Numbered from the stretch's first letter, positions 38,401 through 47,242 are shown. The stretch: DNA of 64,000 bases from DTU052 sp050951725 (GCA_050951725.1 JBMNJO010000001.1:1240001-1304000); one strand, 5' to 3'. Made by a program: numbers and translations. The notes: generated by a model from the sequence alone, not told the origin.

Positions 38401-39797
38401 AGGAACGAGACCGGATGGGTATAAAGCCCCGGGAACTCTATCCCCGCCAACAGCGGCGGATTTTTACCGAAGAGATGAGAAGGAATCACGTGCTCCTCTG
38501 CCCGCAGATGGCTCCCCTACAGCTGGAGCTGGAAGAGGCGGCCTTTAAATCTGAGGGATACGATGTAGAACTGCTGGCCACCGTGGACCCTGAGGATGTC
38601 GAGGTGGGCCTCAAATATGTAAACAACGATGCCTGTTACCCTTCGATCATGGTGATCGGACAGCTGATCCATGCGCTCCAGTCCGGGAAGTATGATCTGA
38701 ATAACACCACGGTCCTGATGACCCAGACCGGAGGCGGGTGCCGGGCTACGAATTATATAAGCCTCTTGCGCAAAGCCCTTCAGGAATCGGGGTTTGGCCA
38801 GGTGCCGGTCCTCTCCCTCAGTATGACCGGGATTGAAGTAAACCCGGGATTCAAGATCACTGGCAGTCTGGTGAAGAAGGCAGTTATGGCCATGGTTTAT
38901 GCTGATCTGCTGATGCGGGTCCTCTACCGGGTGCGACCCTACGAAAAGATCCCCGGGGCCGCCAACCTGCTCCTGTCCAAGTGGATGGAGGTCTGCAAGG
39001 AGGATATCCCCCGGGCCGACAACCGGAGTTTCCGGAAGAATATATACCGTATCGTGGAGGAATTCGACCAGTTGGAAATCTCCAATGTGGTTAAGCCCCG
39101 GGTAGGGGTGGTGGGAGAAATCCTGGTCAAGTACCACCCAGCCGCCAACAACCGTATAGTAGAGGTACTGGAGAGCGAGGGTGCCGAGGCGGTAGTACCC
39201 GATATGCTTGACTTCTTCCTCTATTCGCTGGCTGACGGCATCTTCCGCCACCGTTATCTGGCCGGTTCGCGGCGTGAAATGTACCTCAGCAAGCTGTTTA
39301 TCGGCTACCTGGAGCGGTTTCGCCGGGACGTAAGGAAGGCTTTGGACCGCAGCTCGCGGTTTGAATCACCCCCGACCATCTATGAACTGGGCCAGAAGGT
39401 CAAAGGAATACTTTCGCATGGCCATCATACCGGGGAAGGATGGTTCCTGACCGCTGAGATGGTGGAACTGATCCAGATGGGCGCACCCAATATCGTCTGT
39501 GTCCAGCCGTTTGGCTGCCTCCCCAACCATGTTACCGGTAAGGGGATGATCAGGAGCCTGAAGCGGAAATACCCCGAGGCCAATATCGTGGCCATCGATT
39601 ACGACCCTGGAGCCAGCGAGGTCAACCAGCTGAACCGGATCAAACTGATGCTGTCAGTGGCCTTCAAAAACCTGGGCCTCACCGGGCCGGTGAAATCAGC
39701 TCCGCCAATTGGCGGTAGATTGCCACTACCTGGTCCATTCCCATCCGCACCAACCCACTGGAAGATGGGGCAACAAAATCGACAATTCCAGGGATAA
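35442..39797 (+). CDS. Acyl-CoA dehydratase activase (double ASKHA domain, DUF2229, HgdB-like C-terminus)
   Basis: 1451 residues from TTG 35442 (GGGAGAGG 6 nt upstream). Two activase (BcrA/BadF/HgdC-like) ATPase domains lie at about 5-260 (LHLGLDVGSTTIKLV, GICAGGTGAF) and 325-590 (CFLGIDAGSTTTKATL, NEACSSGCGSF). The Cys residues should bind a [4Fe-4S] cluster between ASKHA domains. A DUF2229 domain follows (about 665-870, GIPRVLNMYENYPF...CYPAKLVHGH) and then a 2-hydroxyacyl-CoA dehydratase-like part. Family members use ATP to drive electron transfer to dehydratases or CoA-reductases; no separate partner gene is near. The last ~35 residues (from about SAPPIGGRL) run antisense through the mug gene and look like an extension past the usual end. 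Confidence 0.9.
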   Translation: MTLTHRKGLLHLGLDVGSTTIKLVLLDSEGRPIYQDYRRHHADIRSTLKTILHEAFEYTGNQPLTAMVTGSAGLSVSQLLSINFIQEVIACGQAIETCIPHTDVAIELGGEDAKITYFTGGVDQRMNGICAGGTGAFIDQMAALLQTDAAGLNELASRYRIIYPIAARCGVFAKSDIQPLLNEGAAKEDIAASVFQSVVNQTISGLACGKPIRGRVAFLGGPLHYLPELRKRFRETLKLTDETAITPENGHYFVALGAALASRSLPATSFMNIINSLPSLDQELEPEVQRLTPLFSSLEELQEFRARHEAHQVMRDELESYEGPCFLGIDAGSTTTKATLIDQEGRLLYSFYDSNHGSPIQSAVRILKDLYSRIPEGAFIVNSAVTGYGEGLIKAGLQVDLGEIETIAHFTAAEYFYPGVDFILDIGGQDMKCLKVKDGVIDSIMLNEACSSGCGSFIETFAHSLNLTVAEFADRALSAESPVDLGSRCTVFMNSRVKQAQKEGATVGDISAGLSYSVIKNALFKVIKIRDPQDLGEKMVVQGGTFYNDAVLRSFELITGKEAIRPDIAGLMGAFGAALIARHKYQPGYQSTLISAAELTDFSFKSTTRRCGGCTNNCLLTVNRFQDGRRFISGNRCEKPLGQETEKNNLPNLYAYKFQRLFDYEPLPPGKAYRGVIGIPRVLNMYENYPFWFTFFTRLGFRVVLSPPSSKAIYDLGSETIPSESACYPAKLVHGHIAWLIAHGIKTIFYPCITYEKKEQAEASNQFNCPMVISYPEVAESNMDMVRENQVTFLNPFLPYYHQSRLVQRLYEELKVLNLGKGEIKKAVQAAWQEDERFKNDIRRQGELVLEYLRTNHKKGVVLAGRPYHVDPGINHGIPEVFTMSGMAVLTEDSVAHLGKVERPLRVVDQWAYHSRLYAAAHLVAGNPDLELVQLNSFGCGLDAITTDQVQEILNRHNRLYTVLKIDEVSNLGAARIRIRSLAAAIQERDRMGIKPRELYPRQQRRIFTEEMRRNHVLLCPQMAPLQLELEEAAFKSEGYDVELLATVDPEDVEVGLKYVNNDACYPSIMVIGQLIHALQSGKYDLNNTTVLMTQTGGGCRATNYISLLRKALQESGFGQVPVLSLSMTGIEVNPGFKITGSLVKKAVMAMVYADLLMRVLYRVRPYEKIPGAANLLLSKWMEVCKEDIPRADNRSFRKNIYRIVEEFDQLEISNVVKPRVGVVGEILVKYHPAANNRIVEVLESEGAEAVVPDMLDFFLYSLADGIFRHRYLAGSRREMYLSKLFIGYLERFRRDVRKALDRSSRFESPPTIYELGQKVKGILSHGHHTGEGWFLTAEMVELIQMGAPNIVCVQPFGCLPNHVTGKGMIRSLKRKYPEANIVAIDYDPGASEVNQLNRIKLMLSVAFKNLGLTGPVKSAPPIGGRLPLPGPFPSAPTHWKMGQQNRQFQG

Positions 39798-40224
39798 CGG
39801 GTGTCTCCTGGACCCCCCAGGAGACCCTGCCGGTCTTTTCGGTACGGTAACTCACCCGTTTCCGGTATTCTTCATAGACTCCCTTTCCGACATAACAGAC
39901 CACCCGGGGGCGGTAGCGGACGATTTTTCGACTGAGGGCCTCCCGCCCCACCGCATACTCCTCCCGGGTGATATCAACCGCCCCCGGGGTGGGACGCTCC
40001 ACTATGTTGGTCAGTCCATACCCCAGCTTAAGCAGCAGGTGGTCCTCCTCCGGAGTGTATTTGCGCGGCGTCAATCCGGCCTGATAGAGAATGTTCCAGA
40101 ACCGGTTGTTGGGATTAGCATAATGATGCCCGGTTTCCGCAGACCTGATACTGGGATTGAACCCTACAAACAGCACCGTGAGCCCCTCCTGCAGGTAATC
40201 CGGAACCGGCTTCAATTCTTCCAT
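39679..40224 (-). CDS. mug: G/U mismatch-specific DNA glycosylase (Mug/TDG family)
   Basis: 181 residues from ATG 40224 (GGGAGG 10 nt upstream; the frame is open to 40329 but that extension is unlikely). The block VLFVGFNPSIRSAETGHHYANPNNRFW holds the Mug active-site motif GxNPS with the catalytic Asn (shown in two parts in the family as GINPGLSS); TNIVERPT and the C-terminal SSSGLVRMG, equivalent to the NPSGLSR motif, bind DNA. It removes U or ethenocytosine opposite G. Its 3' end overlaps the convergent activase gene by 119 bp. Confidence 0.9.
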   Translation of the reverse strand: MEELKPVPDYLQEGLTVLFVGFNPSIRSAETGHHYANPNNRFWNILYQAGLTPRKYTPEEDHLLLKLGYGLTNIVERPTPGAVDITREEYAVGREALSRKIVRYRPRVVCYVGKGVYEEYRKRVSYRTEKTGRVSWGVQETPVIPGIVDFVAPSSSGLVRMGMDQVVAIYRQLAELISPAR

Positions 40225-40337
40225 CCTTAATTCACCTCCCGTTAACTGAACCTGTCCCCCCGTCCCATCCTGCAGACTTTGTTGAAGGATGCCAAAAGTG
40301 GTCAATAAATAATAGTGAGTCATCGACATAATTGGAT

Positions 40338-40365
40338 TTGTACAACCGTTTTTACATGTTATTAT
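40338..40365 (+). promoter_or_regulatory. Candidate promoter of the MASE3 histidine kinase gene
   Basis: TTGTAC and TATTAT, 16 nt apart. Transcription would start near 40372, giving a very short leader before ATG 40394. Confidence 0.5.
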
Positions 40366-40393
40366 ATCGGGGTGCCTCAGACTATGTTATTTA

Positions 40394-42610
40394 ATGGAAA
40401 GCGGTGTGGTTTTGGAAGGTCTTTTGTTGCCCAATCTAAGGTGTAGCTCGCAAAAACGGCCAGTAATCGGCACTTTATTCGAATTTGCTGGGGCTTTGTT
40501 CTTTTGCCTGGTTGCTTCGTGGATGCTGTTTCCGGTCTGGTTTACCCGGGTCAACATTTTTCATACTTTCAGTGAACTGTTCTGCGTATTTATTGCCCTG
40601 ACGGCTTTTGTTATCATCTGGTATACTTACGAGCAGAATACCACAGTCAACCTGCTGGTCGGGGTCGGATTCCTGGTTGTGGCCTGCTGTGACATATTTC
40701 ATGTTTATTATTTTTTTAACCACCAGCCAAACCCGCCCCAGGCTTTCAACCTCTCCACCTGGTACTGGCTCTGCGGCCGACTGACAGAAGCGGTCCTCAT
40801 CTTCGCCGTAACGATTAACGCCCTTCATTTACGGATCAGGAAATACTACCTATTAATCGGGGTTGTTGGATTTAACCTGCTGATGGTGTTGATTATCAGC
40901 GGCTATTCCACCATTCTCCCGCTGCTGGTAGTAGAAGGCCAAGGTTTCACTGGCATCAAGATGGCGCTGGAGTTCCTGATTATCTTCATCTTTGTGGTCA
41001 CTCTGGTGAGGCTGCTGCCCCGGATCAAAGACCGGGATATCCTCACATACCGCTACATCTTTCTCGCCCTGCTGCTTTCAGTTCCCTGTGAGCTATGTTT
41101 TGCCCTGATCATAGGTCCGCCTGGTTTTACCAACATTCTCGGCCACCTGCTGAAGGTTGTATCTTATTATTGCCTGTTCCGGGGCATCGTTCTGAGTGCC
41201 CTTACCTATCCTTATCTGAAACTGGAAAAGGCCGGCGAGTATCTGGAGCGGGTTCTTAACAACCTGCCTGAAGCCATACTTACTTATGACCGGAAATCAA
41301 CTTTGACCTTTGCCAATCAGAGAGCCGGTCAGATATTAGGCTGCGAACCCCAAGAATTAATCGGTCTGAGTGCGCAGGAAATAGTCACCATGTTCTCCCG
41401 GGTTGAGCTGGGGGAGATCGGCTGGAATCTAGAATCCAAACATAACCTGATCGAAATTACCAACCGGCAGGGTGAGCGGATAAAGTTGAAAATGGACACG
41501 GAGAACCTGCAGGACGATGGCCTGATCTGCCGGTTGGATGAGGCCAAGCTGGAGCAGGAGATTATCAACCTCCATCTGCAGACCCAGACCATCCTGAATT
41601 CGATCAATAACCTGGTTGTCATGATGGATATCCATCATCGGGTGGTGATGTGCAACACTCTCTGGGAAGAGAAAGTTGAGATGCCTTCCGGCTTAATGGT
41701 GGGACTTAACATCGAACGTTTGAACAGCCTGCTTCAGTTCAGCGATCCTGATATCGCTTATCAGACTTTGCGTGGCCGTAAGCTCTCGAGGGAGGTCTCC
41801 CTGACCACGTTTGCGGGCAAGCGTCTGGAACTCCGTTGTGATTCCGCCCCCATACTCAATGTGGATGGGGAGATTATTGGCGCCATATTTATCTGTTTCG
41901 ACATCACCGAAATGCGCAAACAGCAAACAATCAGCCAGCAGCAGGAAAAACTGGCAGTGCTGGGGGAGATGGCAGCCGGAATCGTTCACGAAATCAGAAA
42001 TCCGCTGACAACTGTCAAGGGGTTTATGCAGTTGATTTCCGCCCGGACTGAGGACGAAATCTGCCGGGAGTACGCGGATCTGGTCCGAACCGAGGTTGAT
42101 GAGGTGAACCAGGTAGTCTCTGATTTCCTGACCTTTGCCCGGCCCCGGAAACCATCTCTGAAAGAGACTTCATTGAATCAGCTGATCCGTTCAATTAGTT
42201 CCTTTTGGAAGGGTCAATTATCCCTGCAGGGAATTCTATTGGAGGTCAGCCTCATGGACGAAGAAAAGCCGGTGATGATCGACCCGGGCCAAATCAGACA
42301 GGTTTTGATGAACATGGTAAAGAATGCAATCGATGCACTAACCACAGCTGAAAACCCCCGGATCAGTCTCATAGTGGGATATGACATCTATACCCAGCGG
42401 ATGACTGTGACCGTGGCCGACAACGGAGTGGGTATGGATGAAGAGGGACTTTCCAAATTGGGTACCCCGTTCTATACAACCAAAGACCGGGGAACCGGAC
42501 TGGGGATGGGTATCTGCTATCAGATCGTCAAAGAACACGACGGCATCATAATGGTAGAAAGCGAACCCGGTAAAGGCACCACAATTACTATCAGCCTGCC
42601 GGCAGCGTGA
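40394..42610 (+). CDS. Membrane histidine kinase with MASE3-like sensor and PAS domains
   Basis: 738 residues. The N-terminal ~280 residues contain about eight membrane helices of the MASE3 type (FSELFCVFIALTAFVIIWYT, CDIFHVYYFF). Two PAS domains follow (about 285-370 and 390-510). The kinase core has HisKA with GEMAAGIVHEIRNPLTTVKG and a HATPase with MVKNAIDAL, DNGVGMDEEG, GTGLGMGICYQIV, as in sporulation kinases of the KinB/KinE kind. ATG 40394 has no ribosome site; TTG 40427 behind GGAAGG (7-nt spacer) is a fair alternative. No response regulator is adjacent, so it is an orphan kinase, possibly feeding the sporulation phosphorelay. Confidence 0.9.
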   Translation: MESGVVLEGLLLPNLRCSSQKRPVIGTLFEFAGALFFCLVASWMLFPVWFTRVNIFHTFSELFCVFIALTAFVIIWYTYEQNTTVNLLVGVGFLVVACCDIFHVYYFFNHQPNPPQAFNLSTWYWLCGRLTEAVLIFAVTINALHLRIRKYYLLIGVVGFNLLMVLIISGYSTILPLLVVEGQGFTGIKMALEFLIIFIFVVTLVRLLPRIKDRDILTYRYIFLALLLSVPCELCFALIIGPPGFTNILGHLLKVVSYYCLFRGIVLSALTYPYLKLEKAGEYLERVLNNLPEAILTYDRKSTLTFANQRAGQILGCEPQELIGLSAQEIVTMFSRVELGEIGWNLESKHNLIEITNRQGERIKLKMDTENLQDDGLICRLDEAKLEQEIINLHLQTQTILNSINNLVVMMDIHHRVVMCNTLWEEKVEMPSGLMVGLNIERLNSLLQFSDPDIAYQTLRGRKLSREVSLTTFAGKRLELRCDSAPILNVDGEIIGAIFICFDITEMRKQQTISQQQEKLAVLGEMAAGIVHEIRNPLTTVKGFMQLISARTEDEICREYADLVRTEVDEVNQVVSDFLTFARPRKPSLKETSLNQLIRSISSFWKGQLSLQGILLEVSLMDEEKPVMIDPGQIRQVLMNMVKNAIDALTTAENPRISLIVGYDIYTQRMTVTVADNGVGMDEEGLSKLGTPFYTTKDRGTGLGMGICYQIVKEHDGIIMVESEPGKGTTITISLPAA

Positions 42611-42614
42611 GGAC

Positions 42615-42651
42615 TGGGACAGGGGGACAGGTTGTGTGTCCCCCTGTCCCA
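42615..42651. repeat. Perfect 15-bp inverted repeat between convergent genes
   Basis: TGGGACAGGGGGACA and its complement with a 7-nt loop. It starts 5 nt after the kinase stop and ends just before the acp stop, so it may terminate both. It is distinct from the 29-nt palindrome. Confidence 0.85.
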
Positions 42652-42655
42652 CTGT

Positions 42656-42913
42656 CTACTTTTCCTGCAGGCGCTGTTCGATGTACTCTACCATCTGCCT
42701 GACCGTTTTCAGGTCCCGGGCGGTTTCTTCTGGAATCTCGATACTATACTTATCCTCCAACTGCATCAGGATCTCGACTACGTCCAGAGAATCTGCATCC
42801 AGGTCCGCACCGAATTTTGCATTGATCGACACCTTCTCCTCGTCAACCTCCAGGACCTCCAAAATCACGGCTTTGATCACCCGGTAAAGCGCCACGGAAT
42901 TCTTCTCTCTCAT
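42656..42913 (-). CDS. acpP: Acyl carrier protein
   Basis: 85 residues, acidic and helical as in type II acyl carrier proteins. The phosphopantetheine motif GADLDADSLDVVEIL places the modified Ser at residue 42; EIPEETARDLKTVRQMVEYI forms helices III-IV. It carries acyl chains during fatty acid or related synthesis. No fab genes are beside it, so it may be a second, specialised carrier rather than the housekeeping copy. GGAGGAGA lies upstream of the ATG. Confidence 0.92.
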   Translation of the reverse strand: MREKNSVALYRVIKAVILEVLEVDEEKVSINAKFGADLDADSLDVVEILMQLEDKYSIEIPEETARDLKTVRQMVEYIEQRLQEK

Positions 42914-43263
42914 AATCTCTCCTCCCTCATAGCCCCGTCAGACAAATACAAGAGTGTATCTAAGCCTGATTAATATGATGATTTGGTCTAGAATATTCCG
43001 TCAATTATTCTACGCCACCGGTTATCTGACCTGCCTGGTTGCAATTTTTTTTGCTATCAACTCGTAACTTGGCAACCGCAACCTGGAACGGTGCGCTGCG
43101 GCTCGACCACGGAATCCACGGCCTGATTAATCCGGTGACGATAAACCTTCGCAAAAAAACAGGATCAGGGAAATTTCCGGATCCTGTCTTTACTTCTTTA
43201 TTTACAGCTTGTTTCTCTAATAGAGACTGTTTAGGACCGCTTCCCAAAGCCGGACAAACATTC
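42914..43263. other. Intergenic space between acp and a hypothetical gene
   Basis: 350 bases. It holds the acp promoter region and the terminator of the hypothetical gene at 43264 (43159-43187). No further gene seen. Confidence 0.5.
43159..43187 (-). terminator. Terminator of the hypothetical gene at 43264
   Basis: Stem ACAGGATC/GATCCTGT with inner pairs and one bulge; the minus-strand side continues into seven T residues (43158-43152). Confidence 0.82.
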
Positions 43264-43701
43264 TCAGGCGTTGACATTCAGCGGGTCCAGTACGTCGTAG
43301 ATGTATAACGTGATCTGGTCCTTGATCTGATTTATCTGTTCAATCCCGGTTTGGAACGGGAACAGTACCAGAATTTCGTGACGTCCAAACTGACCCGTGC
43401 CCTGCACCGCAAAGGCTACCAGCTGATGCTCGTCGAGCTTGGTGATGATCGGCCGCAGTTGCTCAAAGAACACCACGAAGGGACGGGTGTCCTCTCCGGT
43501 ATGGCCCGGGTGTTCAATCTCGGTTACCAGGGCAGCGGCGTATATGCCATCCAGGTCTACCAGGCGGGGGAGCCAATGGTAGTCAGTTATCTCCTGAAAC
43601 AGCCTGACAAACCACCTGCGGACCGGTGACGGCACTCCGGGTGAGATCGCACCAGCCCTATCTGATACGTAATTAAGCACATTTGAATCTGTGGTGTTCA
43701 T
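43264..43701 (-). CDS. Hypothetical protein, 145 residues
   Basis: ATG 43701 is preceded by GGGAGG (6-nt spacer), codon use matches the neighbours (CTG, GTA, GAC rich), and a strong terminator follows on the same strand. I do not recognise the family. The protein has no membrane segment; it is mixed alpha/beta, with VDLDGIYAAALVTEIEHP and LVAFAVQGTGQFGRHEILV as the most structured stretches. A plus-strand frame (43351-43629) is also open across the centre but lacks a ribosome site. Confidence 0.68.
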   Translation of the reverse strand: MNTTDSNVLNYVSDRAGAISPGVPSPVRRWFVRLFQEITDYHWLPRLVDLDGIYAAALVTEIEHPGHTGEDTRPFVVFFEQLRPIITKLDEHQLVAFAVQGTGQFGRHEILVLFPFQTGIEQINQIKDQITLYIYDVLDPLNVNA

Positions 43702-44324
43702 TTCCAGCCTCCCATTGCTTCCGCAACCTGGTCCGGGCCTGGGCAGGCTTTCTGGAGCAAACACCCTGGCAAGCAACCCGGCATTCGGGTCGATGTGCTT
43801 GGTAGATAAGTCCGAAGCGATTTTTTATCAGAGGATGCATTCTCCGGCGGCTTTTAACCAGCCTCAAGATACACCAAACGTCTGATAACGAAAGCTTTTA
43901 ACCAGACTAAGGCCAAATTGCGCGAATTACTGGCGATATGCCCTGTAAATAAGTATGCCCCCAAAAATTTGTCATCATACTACAGCATAGTTTCGCAGGT
44001 GACAGTTGATACACATATTGAAAAATTTAGGCGGGGACTAGAACTGTGAGCCGAGTTAGCAGGGAACATTGACAGGAAATGAGGGTAACGTGCAATAGGT
44101 TCATGGCGGGATATCGTACGCTTAGGCAGATGAGCCTGTCAGTCATCGTGGTTAAAACAGTCATAGGTCGACCGGACACCTGCCAGTAATTACTGATTCT
44201 GGGCCACCTGGCACCGTTGTCGGTGGTAATATGTGGCTTAAACATAATTCCCCTTGTACCATGTGGTAAAATGAGAAAACCCCGGGTAGCACGGTGACTT
44301 TCCCGAAAAGAAAGGAACAGCTTT
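43702..44324. other. Intergenic space, 623 bases
   Basis: No gene recognised on either strand. Short frames exist but lack ribosome sites. The right end carries the promoter region of the membrane-protein gene at 44325. Confidence 0.45.
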
Positions 44325-44750
44325 ATGGAAACAGTATTGATTATGGTTTCGAGGATTATCAACTTCCTGCATGATTTTATTGTGGGGATGATGCGGCAGA
44401 GCGGCACCACCATCACTGACAAGGAACTGCACTTCTGGGTTATTGGGTTGATCGGTATGATCATCTTCTTCAGCAGCTACGCCGCCTTCAAGTACCTGCA
44501 GCGGTGGGGAATAGGTTCAGTCTCCTTCGTTTTCACCGGGATAATTGTAACCATCCTGGCCGTCGGCATCGAGGTTGAACAGTATATAACCGGCAGAGGC
44601 AGTATGGAGGCCTTCGATGTTCTTGCCGGGGTTGCCGGGTTCCTGGCTCTCTTCCTGGTCTACTGTCTGATCCTTCTCATCGGGCGTCTGTTGCAGGCGT
44701 TGGGGCGCAAGATCAGCCAACGGAAGAAGAACCGGGTCTGGCGGGAATAA
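44325..44750 (+). CDS. Small membrane protein, VanZ-like
   Basis: 141 residues with AAAGGA 8 nt before the ATG. Three to four hydrophobic segments (about 38-55, 68-86, 105-127) are followed by a basic tail (RKISQRKKNRVWRE). GIEVEQYITGRGSMEAFDVLAGVAG resembles the E-x2-Q...GR...D...G pattern of VanZ-like proteins, but the match is partial. Function unknown. Confidence 0.7.
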   Translation: METVLIMVSRIINFLHDFIVGMMRQSGTTITDKELHFWVIGLIGMIIFFSSYAAFKYLQRWGIGSVSFVFTGIIVTILAVGIEVEQYITGRGSMEAFDVLAGVAGFLALFLVYCLILLIGRLLQALGRKISQRKKNRVWRE

Positions 44751-44965
44751 GAGGAGTGAAGATTATAGCTCCCTTTTTGTCCAGATTCTACCTTTCATTG
44801 GCACCATCATGTTTCGGAGCCATTTCTCCAAAAAAAGGATTTTCGTGAGTCTTGATGAAATAGGAATAGGAAGTCATTGGAAGGGCGGAATCTTTTTGTG
44901 CCTGTCCAATCATTTCGGAGTTGACCCGCATTTATGAGAGAAGGATTTTTGAGGGGGCGGTATGT

Positions 44966-46933
44966 TTGACACGAAATGGTTTATGGGGCCGCTTGGCTGT
45001 GCTTCTGCTGGCTGTAATGCTTATGGCCACGGTGTTACCACCCATGGGAAGCGCAGTCCCGGCACAGAGCCATCAACTGACCATCCTGTTTACTCACGAT
45101 CTGCACTCCCGTTTTGATCCTTATGAGGTGGTCAATGACCAGGGCCAGGTGGAACTGCGGGGAGGCCTGGCACAGCTGGCAAGCATTATTGAGCGGGAAA
45201 GGAAGGCGAAGCCCGGTCGGGTGCTGGTAGTTGACGGAGGAGATTTCAGCATGGGCACCCTCATACATACCCTTTTTGAAACCGAGGCAGCCGAGCTGCG
45301 AATGATGGGTAAATTGGGTTATGACGCCACGACCTTTGGCAATCATGAACTGGATTTCGATACCTCGGGTCTGGCAGCAATGCTTATGGCAGCCAGGGAA
45401 TCGGGAGGACCCCTGCCAAGGTTGGTATCCGCCAACGTGGGGGTTAAACCGGACCGGGTTGCCCAGAGCGGATTGCAGGCAGCATTGGATTCATTTCCAG
45501 TCAAACCATACACGGTAATCGATAAAGCTGGAATTCGCATTGGCGTTTTCGGCCTGCTGGGCAAAGATGCGACTATCGACTTGATCTGGGATGAAGACGT
45601 TCAGGTTGCAGACCCGATAACAACCGCCAAACAGATAGTAAAGCAGCTGCAGGAAAAGGAAAAGGTAGATCTTATTGTATGCCTGTCACATGGCGGCACC
45701 GAGGCAAAGGGTAATTCGGAGGACGAGATCCTGGCCGAACAGGTGCCCGAGATCGATTTTATTGTCAGCGGCCACACCCATACTACCTTGGCCCAGCCGA
45801 TTATCAAAGGCAGCACAATAATCGGTTCGGCCGGTTGTTTTGGGAGCTATCTGGGCATTTTGAGGCTTGATTGCCAGCCCGGGCAGCGCCCGGCCCTGGT
45901 GAGCTACCAGTTGGAAGAGATCACCGGAGAATTGACCCCGATGCCGGCGATACAAGCTGAGATAAACCGGTATAAGAGGATGGTCGACCGCCAATTCCTG
46001 GCGGAATCCGGCTACACTTATGACCAAATCCTGGCCGAGGCAGATTACAGTATGGAGTCATATGTTTCCATGATGGAGTCCCGGGTTGAATCCGGACTGG
46101 GCGATCTGATTGCTGATTCTTTCCGGGCCGCGGTAAGAGAAGCAGAAGGAGACACCGGAGACTATCTGCACATGGCGGTACAACCCGTGGGTGAAATCCG
46201 AGCGTCTCTAACAGCGGGCAACCTGGAGGTGGATGAAGTCTTCCAGGTGCTTTCGCTGGGGCAGGGCCCTGACAAGACTATCGGCTACCCCCTTGTTAGC
46301 TGCTATCTGACTGGCAAGGAGATTAAGAACTGCTTGGAAACCCAGTCAACCATGGCACCGTTGAGTTTCAAGTACAGTCTCCAGGTTTCCGGCATAACTT
46401 TTCGGTATAACCCCAACCGGGTGCCCTTTGACCGGATATACGACACCCGGATCAGTACACCGGACGGCGGTTACGAGCCCATACAGCCCAATCGTCTATA
46501 CCGCGTCTGTACCAGTTATATGACAGCGGTTATGCTCAGCAAAATGGGTGACGTATCTTTCGGTATCATTACAGCGACCCCCAAAGATAAAACAGGTCAG
46601 CCGATAACCGACCTTGCTGATGCCGTTATCGACGCCGATCCTGATCTTCCCGGAGTGCAGGAGCTGAAGGAATGGCGGGCCCTGGCGGATTACCTGGCCG
46701 CCCAGCCAGACCTGGATGGCAACGGCATTGCCAATCTCCCTGCCAACTACCGCCAGCCCGAAGGGCGCTACCAGGCAGTACCCTCCTGGAACCCGGTGGA
46801 CCTTTTCCGTGGGACTACCTACATCACCTGGGGCTTGTTAACCGGGTTGATCATTGTCTTAGGACTCTCTTTCCTGGCCGTAAGAGGGATCACCCGCCGG
46901 CTAAGACGCAGAGGTGAGACTACCGGGTTGTAG
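44966..46933 (+). CDS. Exported 5'-nucleotidase / UDP-sugar hydrolase family protein
   Basis: 655 residues from TTG 44966 (GAGGGGG 8 nt upstream); a TTG at 44921 would add 15 residues. A signal peptide (about 8-32) precedes a calcineurin-type catalytic domain (35-320: LFTHDLHSRF, VDGGDFSMG, TFGNHELDFD, CLSHGGTEAK, VSGHTHTTL) and a 5'-nucleotidase C-terminal domain (about 360-560). A transmembrane helix near 620-642 followed by Arg-rich residues anchors it to the membrane. It would release nucleosides and phosphate from extracellular nucleotides. The first motif reads THDLH where most members have THDxHG. Monocistronic. Confidence 0.9.
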   Translation: MTRNGLWGRLAVLLLAVMLMATVLPPMGSAVPAQSHQLTILFTHDLHSRFDPYEVVNDQGQVELRGGLAQLASIIERERKAKPGRVLVVDGGDFSMGTLIHTLFETEAAELRMMGKLGYDATTFGNHELDFDTSGLAAMLMAARESGGPLPRLVSANVGVKPDRVAQSGLQAALDSFPVKPYTVIDKAGIRIGVFGLLGKDATIDLIWDEDVQVADPITTAKQIVKQLQEKEKVDLIVCLSHGGTEAKGNSEDEILAEQVPEIDFIVSGHTHTTLAQPIIKGSTIIGSAGCFGSYLGILRLDCQPGQRPALVSYQLEEITGELTPMPAIQAEINRYKRMVDRQFLAESGYTYDQILAEADYSMESYVSMMESRVESGLGDLIADSFRAAVREAEGDTGDYLHMAVQPVGEIRASLTAGNLEVDEVFQVLSLGQGPDKTIGYPLVSCYLTGKEIKNCLETQSTMAPLSFKYSLQVSGITFRYNPNRVPFDRIYDTRISTPDGGYEPIQPNRLYRVCTSYMTAVMLSKMGDVSFGIITATPKDKTGQPITDLADAVIDADPDLPGVQELKEWRALADYLAAQPDLDGNGIANLPANYRQPEGRYQAVPSWNPVDLFRGTTYITWGLLTGLIIVLGLSFLAVRGITRRLRRRGETTGL

Positions 46934-47007
46934 TGAGAGTGTCATGTCTACCCGGATGAGACAGGCACATTGGCTGCCCGCCACGGATGAAACCCTTCAA
47001 CAACAAA

Positions 47008-47034
47008 GCCGGGTGTCCGCGAAGAACACCCGGC
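47008..47034 (-). terminator. Terminator after the acyl-CoA synthetase remnant
   Basis: A 9-bp stem (GCCGGGTGT / ACACCCGGC) with a 9-nt loop, followed by CTTTGTTG on the minus strand. Confidence 0.6.
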
Positions 47035-47062
47035 CTGTTGCGAGCGAGTTATTATTGATTCC

Positions 47063-47242
47063 TCATATACTGAACTCCTTTTCAACTTCCTGCCGCAGAA
47101 GTTTCTTCCCGGTCTTGCCCAACGGAGTTATAGGCAGCACATACCGGAAAACATACTGGCGGGAGATTTTGTAATCCACCAGGTATTCCCTCAGGTATTT
47201 CCGGATCGCCTCTCCGCCCAGGGCAGCCCCCGGTTTGGGCAT
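47063..47242 (-). pseudogene. C-terminal fragment of an AMP-forming acyl-CoA synthetase
   Basis: A 59-residue frame reads MPKPGAALGGEAIRKYLREY, then LVDYKISRQYVF and LPITPLGKTGKKLLRQEV. This is the C-terminal subdomain of acyl-CoA synthetases, with the invariant catalytic Lys of the GKT/GKI motif. The remaining ~450-480 residues of such an enzyme are absent: the sequence upstream is the end of the cytochrome gene, whose stop codon is only 17 nt from the ATG. It is therefore a truncated remnant, probably left by the event that placed the cytochrome gene here. It may still be transcribed. Confidence 0.8.

Noticed and set aside
43005..43277. Minus-strand gene of 90 residues
   Set aside because: It runs straight through a strong terminator and overlaps the end of the better supported gene at 43264.
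43351..43629. Plus-strand gene of 92 residues
   Set aside because: No ribosome site; it is antisense to a frame with GGGAGG, better codon use and a matching terminator.
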